In this document: positions 35,695 through 47,154 of the stretch, piece by piece
Layout of the letters: each line of letters opens with the position of its first letter
Numbering within the stretch: position 1 is the stretch's first letter
Source of the DNA: Branchiostoma floridae
Lineage: Eukaryota > Chordata > Leptocardii > Amphioxiformes > Branchiostomatidae
DNA: 64,000 nt
Assembly: GCF_000003815.2 (NCBI RefSeq)
Contig: NC_049984.1
Location: 23,680,347-23,744,346, forward strand
Reading direction: 5' to 3'
Position numbers and translations under genes: made by a program
The notes under the pieces: model-generated
Databases searched by the model: none
What the model saw: the letters and a program-made list of their open reading frames with translations, nothing else
What the model was told of the DNA's origin: nothing

Positions 35695-35794
35695 NNNNNN
35701 NNNNNNNNNNNNNNNNNNNNNNNNNNNNNNNNNNNNNNNNNNNNNNNNNNNNNNNNNNNNNNNNNNNNNNNNNNNNNNNNNNNNNNNNNNNNNN
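35695..35794. other. Assembly gap (100 N)
   Basis: Exactly 100 N, the usual placeholder for unknown length, placed inside the GGAACGAAAA minisatellite. Confidence 0.99.
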
Positions 35795-36053
35795 CTGTCT
35801 ATCTGTCGATGTCAAAGAGAGAAGATAGTGTATTTTATGCTTCATTGAAAGCAATAAAATGATGATTAGTGGTGTGATGTACTGGAACTTCTCAACAGTG
35901 TGACATAATGTGATAGAAATTACGACCTATCTTTTAAGATGTTGTCCTATATGTCTAAACGTTGTATAGAAATTCCACTTATGATAAAAACACACGTTAC
36001 GTATTCTCAACCATACTCAATATTCTTTTGTAAGGTATTTTCGTTGTAACACG

Positions 36054-36200
36054 CCGCACGATGTTGATGTCTTACGATTTGATGTCGTGCGATTGTGATG
36101 TCACACGATTTTGATGTCGTACGATGTTGATATGGCACGATTTTGATGTCGTGCGATTTAAAGATCGCACGATTTTGATGTCGTACGACTTTTATGTCTA
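36054..36200. repeat. ~16-bp tandem repeat
   Basis: About nine diverged units of the type ACGATTTTGATGTCGT. The 83-codon minus-strand frame over it shows repeated RHQ tripeptides and is not a gene. Confidence 0.8.
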
Positions 36201-37240
36201 AGTTTGGTCTAAGTATCATAGATGGAGTAAAGAATGTGAATACTAATGCATTGCACATTGTACCATCTAATACATGTATGCAGGGTGTGTCATGTTAATA
36301 AGTTGTAACAAGCAAACTGGCATTCGCCCAAGTCATAACGAATCTCTATCGACACTCATGGACGCATGGACGACGATTTTAATAAGCTGTAGTTATTACT
36401 TCAAATAGTACGGAAGACGGCTTCAATCCAACGCACCACTTCAGTCCAAAGATGAATAGGATAATATAGAAATAAAGTATACATGACTTTTAGGGGGTGA
36501 AAAATGCATTTAAATGTGTAACAATTTTTCGAAAATGGTACGTTTAAAATTGGATTGTTTTAATAATTAATGTTTTAACTGTACGACTGATATGAATTAG
36601 AAGTTTACTCGTACCATTGTCCACAATGACAGAATGAAGCAATATATAGAAGAACTTTATTGCGCAACGATTGTACACGGTACAATGTATGGCAGAAAAG
36701 AAACAAACTTATCATCCTAATTACTAAAGCAAGTATCAAACATAGTACATATGCAGATTATGAATATAGAATGAAATTTGACATCCTTATTTCTAAAACA
36801 ATGAGAGCTAGCCTAAAGCATTGTACTACAATCGAGTGGGGCTAATTATGAGTTACGGCATTTTTTCTTATGACAAAGCAAACTTTTATATATTTACCTA
36901 TTTTAGCATTGTGGGAGTTGTCTGACGTGTCATGCAACACAAAACTCTACTACTATATGGCACTACCCCCCCCCCCCCCCCACACACACACACAACAAAA
37001 CACTTAGCTCCTATAATCAAAACAACAGGAGCTAATTGACTATATCATCTGGGCCTTAGCTTTGTTTCCAATTGACTTCCAAAATTGTCTTCAGCTTGGC
37101 TTTGCCTTACCTTTTGTTTTCAAATTGTGTTCAGCCTAAAATTTTCTTACAATACAACGTTTCCTCTTGGACATCTAAGGTTGTCTTCAATCATAGTTAG
37201 AGTATAAAAGACCTGTTTCTTCCAGATCACTTCAGTGTCA
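36201..37240. other. No recognised feature
   Basis: AT-rich spacer; poly-C and CA run at 36966-36993. Confidence 0.45.
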
Positions 37241-37325
37241 CTGACGAAAACTGGTGGATTCCAGTTGAAACGTCTGACCGTTTCCAAAACCATATCCAGT
37301 TGCTTGAGTAACTAATTTTTGGCGA
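37241..37325. mobile_element. Single arm of the foldback MITE
   Basis: GTTGAAACGTCTGACCGTTT and CCAGTTGCTTGAGTAACT match the right arm of 5607-5813. Confidence 0.5.
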
Positions 37326-37603
37326 AACTCTACTTTCAGTTTAGCAACAGGTATTGTCTGTTGTGACCGTGGACGCATACTGACAATCAAAGTGAAGTCA
37401 GCAGGTTTTTTCTCGGAATCCGTCCAAGTCTGTTCCGTGAGACATCCATATCTGTTCTGGGAGCAGCTGGCTCATGTGCTGGAGACTTGTACATATCGAC
37501 ATTTGTAGCAAGTAATGGTCTTCTGTGCCAGTTCATGTGTATCGAGATCACTACACCCAGCAGTGGAAATGTCACACATGACTAGCTACAATCTGTTGCC
37601 TTT

Positions 37604-38503
37604 AAAGCTAAGGGCACAACCCGTCGTACGTGCCAAAACGTGGGAAATCTTTTGGGATCCGTACGAGGTTAAGCAACGTGCAGTCCACACTCAGGGAGTT
37701 TAAGGCCTGTGACACCTGCGGATTGTCCAGTCGAGCAGTTACATGCCCGTAACTTTTGATGTAACTATCTGTTTTTAACAAAATTTGGCCAGTTGACGTA
37801 ACTCACGCGTATTCAAAATATGATCGACACGGAAATTGCGGATCATGAAAGTTTTGGGTAAAAAAATCATATTTTTGGTAAAAAATGAGATGTTATTAAA
37901 ATTGGTCTGTGCCCACTATGAAATGACTGTCTAACTAAGTCATATTTTCTGTGCACAGTACTTGGATGGGAGACCACCAAGGAAGACTGGATGTTGTATC
38001 CGGGTCATACCAAACTAACCAAAGACTCTTAAAAATGGTACATACTACTTTCTCAGCACAGAGGAAGAGTATGAAGGCTAAACACACTTCACTACCGGTG
38101 GACTGCCCCCCCTGCTGTAGTGACTTATGTATGTGTGACCCCAGGGCTTAAAAACGGAGATGGGTGCCGGGCCTACGCATCACAATGTGATGCATGGCAA
38201 CTTTAGCTTTAGCTTTAGCTTTAAGTACCACCTCCGTACGTTGTAAGCACGTACAACTCAACCAGTTGCGCAACGAACGATGCACGCAAACACTCACGGC
38301 ATGTAGACCACATACTTATTACCACAACCGTGCGTGTGACGTGCGTTGACGTACTCCCTTCCCTGTTTTTGCCAGTCCTTTCAACGTTTTCATAAAAAAA
38401 ACGTGGCGGACGTGACCTAAAAAAAAAAAAACAAAAAAAAAAACGGACGGACGGACGGACGGACGGACAAATAACACGTACGGCGGTTTGTGCCCTTAGC
38501 TTT
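37604..38503. mobile_element. Composite element with 5S rRNA-derived segment
   Basis: Outer 29-bp inverted repeats (37604-37632 and 38475-38503; start AAAGCTAAGGGCACAA; 27 of 29 match). Inside, ACGAGGTTAAGCAACGTGCA (about 37668-37687) and AGTACTTGGATGGGAGACC (37957-37975) match the A-box and C-box parts of 5S rRNA genes in order. They are separated by about 264 bp that normal 5S does not have. A (CTTTAG)n tail lies at about 38201-38222. Confidence 0.6.
38444..38468. repeat. (GGAC)n microsatellite
   Basis: Six units after an A-rich run, next to the right terminal repeat of the composite element. Confidence 0.9.
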
Positions 38504-38504
38504 G

Positions 38505-38898
38505 GGCCATGTTGATTTGATTAGATGGATGACATTCTATGGGAATCCCAAAACTGGGTGCGAACTTGCGAATAAAAAAAGTTCGGCAAAAGAAGTTGCA
38601 TTCATTATGAAGTCTAAGTGGTCTGGAAGGCTGAACAAATGACAAACACAGAGTATTTAATACCGAACAATAGATTCTTCATTTTTGTTTTCACAGTTTT
38701 TTGGATATTGGAATTGACGTTGACATTATTTTATGTTTCCCCATATATTTTTCTTTTAATTTTTGGCATGAATTTGCTCATTTACAGCTGCTTTGTACGG
38801 TTCAAAGCATGGTGGAAAACTTTTTTTATTTTTATTTTTGGAAACGGACGAAAATTGATGCACGTTGTTATCCGTATAATCAAATCAACATGGTCTTA
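38505..38898. mobile_element. MITE family B, copy 2
   Basis: GGCCATGTTGATTTGATTAG and ATGGATGACATT on the left; ATAATCAAATCAACATGG and TCTTAGG on the right. It begins one base after the composite element ends. Confidence 0.65.
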
Positions 38899-39301
38899 GG
38901 ATTTTGTGAGTTCGACCGACGAAAGGTTTTGATATCCCAAAGAACTATCTCTATTTTACCAGGGTGCAGACGCTGGTAATACCCTACGCATGGTCATATT
39001 TCCAAACCGTGTTAAGGCCAGGCTATTTGCCGAAACGAAAAATAAAAGAAATATACACAAGTTATGCTCGTGACCATTTTCTTATACGGTTTGTTTATTT
39101 TGTTGTCGTCTATGACTAGACCCAACATGTTGACTTACTCATATCTATAGTCATTCATGTATGTCTGTTTATACGTACTATAAGTAGTAGTTATTATACA
39201 TAAATAAAACGAAAGTTGCCGTGCTTCGTTGTGTTAATAAAGATATAAGAAGATTCATTTACGAGGGGAGTTTGGCCATTGGAGAATTCATTTACTCACT
39301 T

Positions 39302-39817
39302 CTAAGCCAGTAAATTTTATGGATGGCATCAGCGCGCTCATTAATTTTTGCCTGATCTCCGAAAAATAAAGAAGATTTTTTTCCCTCTTCGGGGATGTTC
39401 AGATAGACCAAAATAGGCAAACATGTTGTGTTGAAGCTTAATATTTATACTTGTAGAAGTAACACTAGGGAGGTAGTTATGACTATAGTTGCAGAAGTGA
39501 AATTGGTTGGATAGTTGTAAAAGTGCCACCAATATGGAAACTATGAATGTTGTAGTCAACTTCGCAAGTGATACTAGCGTACCACACTAGTGTCACTTTT
39601 ACTACACTAGTTCACTTCTTTAATACAGGAATGAATGCCTTGTTAGCTGTGATGTCACGCTTTTTCACTTCAAATCTTGTTACGACGTTTATGGTGTTTA
39701 TTTCGAAAATTAAGCCATTTTTTTAAAAATCCATCTTGTTTTATTTCGCCCTATCTCACTTTTATTTTTGCAGTCTGCATAGGATGTCATCCATAACATT
39801 TACTTGCTGTGGCCTAA
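39302..39817. mobile_element. MITE family A, copy 2
   Basis: CTAAGCCAGTAAATTTTATG with GGATGGCATCAGCGCGC on the left; ATGTCATCCATAACATTTAC and TTGCTGTGGCCTAA on the right. The interior keeps the ACACTAGTGTCAC block. Confidence 0.65.
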
Positions 39818-40228
39818 AAGGAAATGTTCTCACCGTAGACTACAGGTTTTCCTGGAAAGTATAAGCCCCAAAATTTGACTCTTGAGCAATCCTGAACTAC
39901 TTTTGAACTTGAATTGTGCTGTGCCTGGACTTGATCTTGACTTGCACCTGAATTGTAGCATGCAGTCCTTTGCCTCCTAGAATAACTGACAGATACTATC
40001 CATCCATAACCCCTCGGCAAGAGGGTAGCGCCCCAGGCGGAATACGTCGGGACTGCACCAGAATAAATAGTGCTCGCTCCCCATGTCCCATCATGCTCCA
40101 CGCACGGGCCCGGTTCACGTCTAGTAGTGGGTAAAAAGTCACAATTCTTGCATGCATACAGGGTGGAATTCCATGCATGACTTGTTAAAATCAGCCTTTT
40201 CTTGATCTTGGGGAATATATGCATTCTT

Positions 40229-40382
40229 TGAATGAATGAATGAATGAATGAATGAATGAATGAATGAATGAATGAATGAATGAATGAATGAATGAATGAA
40301 TGAATGAATGAATGAATGAATGAATGAATGAATGAATGAATGAATGAATGAATGAATGAATGAATGAATGAATGAATGAATG
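40229..40382. repeat. (GAAT)n microsatellite
   Basis: About 38 pure units. The following TGGTTTATTCGATCATTATG suggests that it grew from the tail of a minus-strand LINE. Confidence 0.9.
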
Positions 40383-40587
40383 GTTTATTCGATCATTATG
40401 ATCAGATGAAAAGTATGTAGCAGCCACAGGCTGCATTGCATACCTTTAAACTTAAAATCATTGACTTCGGCAAATTACAGCTTTACATTAAAACTGACTA
40501 ATGACAATATTTTTAATGATTAATAAATACTATCTTAAAACAGATAGGTTAGTTATAGTTAGATTGCGGATGATTTTGCATGATATT

Positions 40588-41110
40588 TAGGCCACAGCAA
40601 GTAAATTTTATGGATGACATCAGCGCGCGCATTAATTTACGCCTGATTTCAGAAGAAAAAAAACAAGAATTTTCTCTTCTGCAGGGATGGTCAACATGAC
40701 GATAAAGTACCAAAATGAGCAAATATATTGTGTTGTAGCCTAATAGTTGTACTTGTAGAAGTGACACTTGCGAGGTACCCGTGACTGTAGTTGTAGAAAT
40801 GAAACTTATTGGATAGTTGTAAAACTGACACCAAAATGTACACTATGAGTGTGGTTACCAACTTTGTCGGTGATGCCAGTCTACCACACTAGTGTCACTT
40901 TTACCACACCGGTACATGTCTTTTAAAAATACAGGAATTAATGCCTTGTTGGCTCTGATACCGTGTTTTGTCCCTTTAATTCTATTTACAGCAGTCATCA
41001 CAACTTTATGGTGCCTATTTTGAAAATGTAGCCATCTTGTTTTCTTCGCCCTATCGCCCTTTTGCAGTCTGCAGAGGGTTATCCATAAAATTCACTTGCT
41101 GTTGCCTTAG
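40588..41110. mobile_element. MITE family A, copy 3
   Basis: TAGGCCACAGCAAGTAAATT and TTATGGATGACATC to GTTATCCATAAAATTCAC and TTGCTGTTGCCTTA. It ends about 100 bp from the stop of the galactosyltransferase gene. Confidence 0.75.
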
Positions 41111-41211
41111 GTAGGCGTTGGGAAAGGAAGGTCAAGTTAGATAATGGGCCTACTATACAGGCACTTTCTATACTAAGCTTTTATTATTTGGCGAAGGTGT
41201 TTCGTGGAACT

Positions 41212-42321
41212 CTAGTTGTACTTCAAGAATAACTTGCAACTGGTCATGAGGCGCTGCCACGCCTGAAACATGTGGAAAGGAGATTTGACCAAATGAGAAG
41301 ATAATTTCCTATCTCTACATGAGAGAGATTTCTTCCAACCGGTAAAGCCTTCCTCGTGGATGACGTCGATCCCCAGTTTCTCTAGACAAAGACCCAAGTA
41401 CACGTCTTCGAGAAACAAGTATGGCACAGTCAAAGACACTTCGTATATCAGTCGCGTGATGTCATTGGAGATGACGTAAGCGTATCCGCCAGGGTATCTT
41501 GGGTAAGAGTCTCTTGAATATTCTTCCTTAGTCACGATCCATCGTGACTCATATGCAGAGTTCGCTTGTCTGATTGGTTTAGCCCCAGGGATGACTCGCC
41601 CAGTCACTAACCTCCTTGCCTGGGTAGCANNNNNNNNNNNNNNNNNNNNNNNNNNNNNNNNNNNNNNNNNNNNNNNNNNNNNNNNNNNNNNNNNNNNNNN
41701 NNNNNNNNNNNNNNNNNNNNNNNNNNNNNGTCTCACCAGTTAAAGATGTTCACGAAAGTGTCGTCGTCAGTTTTCGAACAAACTTGGCGTTGGGGCAGAA
41801 CTCCGAAGCCCACTTCTACGACACATGACGGTTTTGATGGTCAGGTTTCGGTAAGAGTCAACGAAGTTTTCTTGAATTATATCCTTGTGGGTGATGCTTT
41901 CTTGTTCCAGTAGTCGCTGCGTGGAGGCTATCGGTGTCAGCCCTACCGCGAAGACTGTTCTTATAACGGTCCAATTCACCTTGTTCTCGTTCCCCCAAGT
42001 GCGACGGATGGTGTCTCTCTGGGCGTTGTTTCGCGGGGTTGACGTCACCATAATGAGAAGGAACACGTCATCATCCCCACCGCCGCATTTTTTAGGGTTG
42101 TTCATGAGGAGTGTATAGTCGTGTGGGTTGAATTCTTCACTGGTAGTCTGGGTACCATCCGCAATAGTGACGGCTTGCTTAATCTTCTCACTGGCGAACC
42201 TTTCTATGGAGGACGGTACCCAGGCTACTACGTTAGAGGTGGGATTTGAAAAATTATCTCTTTCGCGAAGGTTAACGTCTTGTTGTGAATGCTTGACTTC
42301 TTCACTGATAGGCTTGGTCAA
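41212..42321 (-). CDS. GT31 beta-1,3-galactosyltransferase-like gene (broken by gap and frameshifts)
   Basis: Golgi glycosyltransferase family 31, expected to add galactose or GlcNAc in beta-1,3 linkage from a UDP-sugar. 5' part (42321-41767): DVFLLIMVTSTPRNNAQRD, IRRTWGNENKV, LEQESITHKDIIQENFVDSY and NLTIKTVM, all standard GT31 blocks. The metal-binding TDDDTFVNIF lies at about 41767-41738 in a different frame. 3' part (41629-41212, after 100 N): GGYAYVISND and EDVYLGLCLEKLGID, hallmark motifs, then stop TAG at 41214-41212. Apparent one-base losses break the frame near 41812, 41768 and 41737. An in-frame TGA lies just upstream of 42321, so the true 5' end (cytosolic tail and membrane anchor) is missing or spoiled by the adjoining poly-T junk. 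AATAAA (minus) at 41185-41180. Acceptor specificity unknown. It is either a real gene in poor sequence or a young pseudogene; I favour the first. Confidence 0.85.
41630..41729. other. Assembly gap (100 N) inside the GT31 gene
   Basis: 100 N between the DDD motif and the segment before GGYAYVIS. Some tens of codons of the catalytic domain are expected here. Confidence 0.99.
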
Positions 42322-42413
42322 TGCTTGTCATATAATTTCCGAGCCTCATGCTTGGACCTCAGTAAACGAAGAGCGTATTTTAGGAGACAAAACATGTGCT
42401 CTTTTCTTTAATT

Positions 42414-42452
42414 TCTTTTTTTTTTTTTTTTTTTTTGTTATTTTTTTTTTTT

Positions 42453-42507
<55 letters not shown>

Positions 42508-42509
42508 TT

Positions 42510-42541
<32 letters not shown>

Positions 42542-42593
42542 CTTTTTTTTTTTGGTTTTTTTTAATTTTTTTTTTTTTTTTTTTTGTTTTTTG

Positions 42594-42624
<31 letters not shown>

Positions 42625-42629
42625 CTTTA

Positions 42630-42660
<31 letters not shown>

Positions 42661-42860
42661 TTTTTTTTTTAGTTTTTTTTTTGGGGGGGGGGGGGGGCAA
42701 ACCCGGTTCCCCAATTTTTACCTCGTATTGGGGGTATTGTCCAAAAAGATAGAACCCCGCCCCCGGAAAATTCCCGTTTGGTTTCCACCGGGGCATCACC
42801 CGGTTGCAAGGCCGCCAGGTAACAGAGGGTCATCACATCAATTCGGTTAAAAGGTGGGGG
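42414..42860. other. Low-quality poly-T / over-called segment
   Basis: About 270 bp of T with scattered single other bases, then a run of 15 G and text with swollen homopolymers (CCCGGTTCCCCAATTTTT, GGGGGTATTGTCCAAAAAG). This looks like poor base calls rather than real DNA. Confidence 0.7.
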
Positions 42861-43012
42861 AAACAGGACATCCTAGTTTATTTTTAGCATTCCTAAATAC
42901 ACATGCCCTTTTGGCTGTGGGATGGCCGAATCAAATCAAGCACGTTTATCTTTATGAACCCACCACACGTCCTCCCCAGGGTGTTTAAGTCCCCCCCCCC
43001 CCCCCAAACCTT

Positions 43013-43262
43013 AAGGTACACTCTCACTGCACTTGCGTCAAGCTTGCGTCACTGCGGGGGTTCGTTCACTGCGTCACTATTTTGTTATTTTCTCCTATTT
43101 TTTATAATTTAGATATTGCGTAATAAGTAAAATTATGACTCAGAAGACGACAAAATACAGAAAAAGTAAAAAAAATTCGTTCTTTATCTCTGAAATTCGT
43201 TGAATATCTTTCGAACCTCGCAGTGACGCAAGCTTGACGCAAGTGCAGTGAGACTGCACCCT
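43013..43262. mobile_element. Palindromic MITE family C, copy 4
   Basis: Variant arms: CTCTCACTGCACTTGCGTCA on the left, GACGCAAGTGCAGTGAGA on the right, with TAATAAGTAAAATTATGACT in the core (inverse of the other copies). Confidence 0.7.
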
Positions 43263-46162
43263 TACAGTGCATGCAACTATCGTATTGGCGTCAACAGAGC
43301 GTTTATTACAGGGCCTTTTGCTTAAACGGAAAAGTTCGCTATAGAAGGCGGAACCCTTCCAAACTTCTGCGGGTGGAACGCCGCGCCAACGGCCGCGGCT
43401 CAGAATACTATATATATCCTAAACCTTCCTGACAGAAGGGTAACCTCTCATTTTGACACTGACCGTCTTGGTGGGCAGACGTACAAGTGATATGCTCCCG
43501 CGGTAAAACAAGCCGCCGCCAATGTCAGGCGTTTTAGGTTACAAATTGGCGACACAATGAAAACACACAACACTGCAACTGTAGTTACTTGTACCGCAGC
43601 GGTTTACGCCTACTCACGTCCATTACTGACGAGTAACATGTACCTGTAGTCAACCCGTACAACTGTAGCAGTGTGTGTGCGGTCCAATACATCACTAGCG
43701 TACGTAAGTACGTGACTCAGAGTTGCAGTAACTAAGAATATAAATTTCTGACTCGTGCCCTTCAGTTACATACAGTCCGTAGCGTTACATACAGTACATT
43801 TCACTGTGTACAAGCCGAACTCCCTCCCGCATACGTATTTACAACTAACGTTATATCACATGACAAGATAACAAACTATCGTTTGTTGCCGATCACACAA
43901 TCTTATCCTTGGGTGTACGTAACTTGCTTCAGACTTGTTGAACGAAAGACTTGCCCCTTAGTTTAGAAAATACAAGTGTTGATATTTTTTTTGGTCCAAC
44001 ATGAAATCCCAAACATGTTCAGTAGTGACTCTCACTCAACAGTGGCAAGGTCATGAAAGGGACGTCGGGCAGTAACAGAGAACTCGGCGTCATAGACACA
44101 ATAAGGAACAAGGACACTGTGTGTATGGTGTACCCTGGTCATTTCATATTTCTTCACCGGATTCTAAATCCTATCCATGAGAAGAAAATGTCGATTTCAC
44201 GAGTAGAGTAATGGTTTTGGGGAGGGGAGGTGAACAGTAATTCGAATTTGTTACGGTAAGAAAACAGCTTCACACGGAGCGCTGACTCGTGTATCGGGAA
44301 CAAAGCAGAAAGTTGGGACTATTTGTCGACTAATTTCACATAAATCTGAGCTCACATAAAATCAATATAAAATCAATATAACGTACCCTAATGCTGCTGA
44401 AGTCAACTACAGTGTATTTTGCTATCGAGATCCGCCACATGCAGCATTGGTAACGTAATCCCCCGGTTATGTCGCACACTTGGCCCGATATATGACACCT
44501 AAATGGACACACAACAACAAAACCGGGAAGGAGTGGGCCGAAGGGCATACCTGAGGAAAGACATTTATACCAGCTATGATTGGTAAGGTGATTTACGATG
44601 TAAGCAACTTGATGAACAGTTGCTTTTTGAACAGAACAGTTTTGACAAACTAATAGGGTTTTCAGGACAATGCTGGTATCTAATGCCTATTTTGTGACAC
44701 AAAGATGGCAATGCGTCTCTAAAGTTGAGTATTTTATTATCATTGTACATGATGAAATAGGAAAGCATTCCCAACTGACAACCATTTAATCAAAACTTAA
44801 ACATTTCAAGTTGCTAGATTGACATAATACACATTTCAACATCAAAAATACAACAAAATGTTCTGAGAGCAATTGACATTGATCTTGTTTTACTTTCAGT
44901 ACATTGCAACATCAACTAACAAACTCATTACAACATGTAATGTCCCCTAATGTTACAAGTGCAAAACCATTTTGACTTCATCCTGAAGAAAATATGATAT
45001 GATACACTGCACCTTAAAGACCCAAACATGGCTCATTTTGTACATTATGTTCAGATTGTAAGGAGTGGACAACTACATACTATCATGCATATCCAACAGG
45101 CTTCAACACATCTGGCTGCTGGTCCTGATGACTATATTTTCCTTGATTGTTACTGTCCATAATTCGATATAAAATGGTGTGTTAAACACAGTACTGTCCC
45201 TGAGAGAAGGCTTTGCAAGCAAGGAGGTGGTCTAGGCAACTTGATTGAAGATGTAATTGTTCTTTTCCCCAGAATGTTCTGATGGACTTGTCAGCAATAG
45301 GTTTCTGTGACACTCAGAATACTTGTGTTCTGTGTGGAGAAAAAAATCACAGTGAGACTGGTTCTGTGAGTAAAATTCTTCGGCTACTTTCTCTCCCTTT
45401 CTCTCTGGAATCATAATGATAAAACAATGATATACTGTCTGAAGTTATCAACAACATCATATGCCAGGATATGTAATAAATACACAACTGTATGTTGCAC
45501 TGGTAACATTATTTGCAAGTAAAATGCTTCTGTGACTTTGTTTCACTAATGACATATTGTCTGAAGAAAAGATATCAACAGCATATTTCTGGATAAATAC
45601 ATGAACACAACAAATACTCCAGTAAACACAGTTGAAGGCACAAGTCACCACAAATAGTTTTCAGCCCTCTATTTCTTCACTCTCTATATAGAGGTAGAAG
45701 TTTTGAGCGGTTGATCAACTCACTGTCCATGTCTGCAATTTTCATTATCAAGTTAGGTATGAATGGTGCTTGTTTATAGTCAAATTCATCGTCCATCCTT
45801 GCCATAATGATACCAGTAAACTTGATAGTTGAAAGCAATTGTACAAAACAGTTACCTTTTTGGAGAAGTTAGCTTGTTCAAGTGCCTCTATTTTTACTCA
45901 GTATACAAGTATGAGAAATTTCCTAACAGCAAAGTTGACTGAGATAATCTTTATTTAGACAATTATTGCTGTACATTATATATGACAAAGGTTTTTTTTT
46001 TACATTTGTTATTGGAATTTGAACAAGTTATTGCAAGTTTTAACTTCTGTCATCATATGTCATATCTCCAGAGTGTACATGAATATTCATTTGTAAAGTG
46101 TCTTTGCACTTGCAGTAGTTTAACAATTATAGCTCCTTGTTGACATGTGTGTTCAAATAATT
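43263..46162. other. Long stretch without recognised gene
   Basis: Only short frames; none shows a known family (including minus-strand frames at 44336-44548 and 45232-45414). It could contain introns or the 3' UTR of a minus-strand gene whose first exon is proposed at 47104-47154. Confidence 0.4.
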
Positions 46163-46290
46163 GAGTTTTCACTATGGGCATAGGTTTCCATTATAGGCAT
46201 AAGTTTTCACTATGGGCATAATGTTTTCACTATGGGCATAATCATGTTTTCACTATGGGCATAATGTTTTCACTATGGGCATAAGTTTCT
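46163..46290. repeat. ~21-bp tandem repeat
   Basis: Six units of GTTTTCACTATGGGCATAA with small length changes (46163-46288). Confidence 0.85.
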
Positions 46291-47100
46291 TTTTTTCCTA
46301 GCATTGATCGGTATTTTGCTAGTGTTTGTATTTTCTATGTATTGATTTCCATGTCTCATACACTACAATTCTCGCATGCATGTATGTTACTTCCATGGAC
46401 AAAAAATGTACTATCATCTTTATAACGTTACCTCTGGGTCTGAGGAGATCAAATGCGGGTAAGAAGTGTTGCACGATAGCTACGTGTCATACATATAAAG
46501 TTAGATCATAGCCCGTTCAGTTCGACTGTAGTCTTGAAGTTAACAGTTTAGGGACACTAAACAGCAACTACAATTCACTCTGATGTAAATACAGCCACCA
46601 TCCACGCTTTTATAGCAATTTAGCTTAGAATTACCTCACTGATCATCGATGATACACGCAATCCGAAAGTCAGCAACGTTGATAATCGCTACCCCGTTCA
46701 CAGACACAACTATTTGGCAGAAAAATCCGAGTACGTTGTGAAGTCGCCTAACTTTGAGTGAAATCGGTTGATTGTTACTATGATGTGTTCTTTCGACCTA
46801 ATGCAGAGCCTGAGAATTGAAGTGCCGTGGCCTACTCTACCAGCATGCATAGGTTGCCCTACGAAATTGCCGTCAGCTGTTGCAAGGACGTGCACTGTGA
46901 CCCTTCACCTTCACCCCATGTGATCTATCATATCCACACACTGCAGTCATAGCGTTTTAGTTAGCTAGACCTATTTTTTTTTAATTAAAAGCTAAGCAGT
47001 TACTTTACCTATATTAACTAATTTTCACAACTTATGCTATACTGTCAAACCTAGGGTACCTTTGATTACAAACACGGCTTACTAAACAAACAAAGAAACT
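46291..47100. other. No recognised feature
   Basis: Would be intron 1 of the candidate minus-strand gene. No further exon is recognised. Confidence 0.35.
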
Positions 47101-47103
47101 TAC

Positions 47104-47154
47104 CGATGCGCTGACTTTCGCCTTTCCGGGTCTCCGTGGTCTGCCGCTGGGCAT
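47104..47154 (-). CDS. Candidate first coding exon (17 codons) of an unknown gene
   Basis: Minus strand: an ATG at 47154-47152, with an in-frame TGA two codons upstream, opens MPSGRPRRPGKAKVSAS and ends exactly in phase 0 at a perfect donor (CG|GTAAGT at 47103). Composition is GC-rich, unlike the flanks. Upstream (47400-47520) is GC-rich with a CCCGGAAGCGGCGCGC ETS-like site. Function unknown; the basic start could be a nuclear or mitochondrial protein. No second exon found. Confidence 0.35.

Noticed and set aside
39814-40224. 136-codon frame on -
   Set aside because: No recognisable motif; begins beside a GAAT microsatellite and ends in MITE family A. Kept as unexplained, not as a gene.
40229-40436. 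81-codon frame with SFIH repeats
   Set aside because: Translation of the GAAT microsatellite.
42128-42799. Poly-Phe / poly-Lys frames
   Set aside because: Homopolymer artefact of the poly-T segment.
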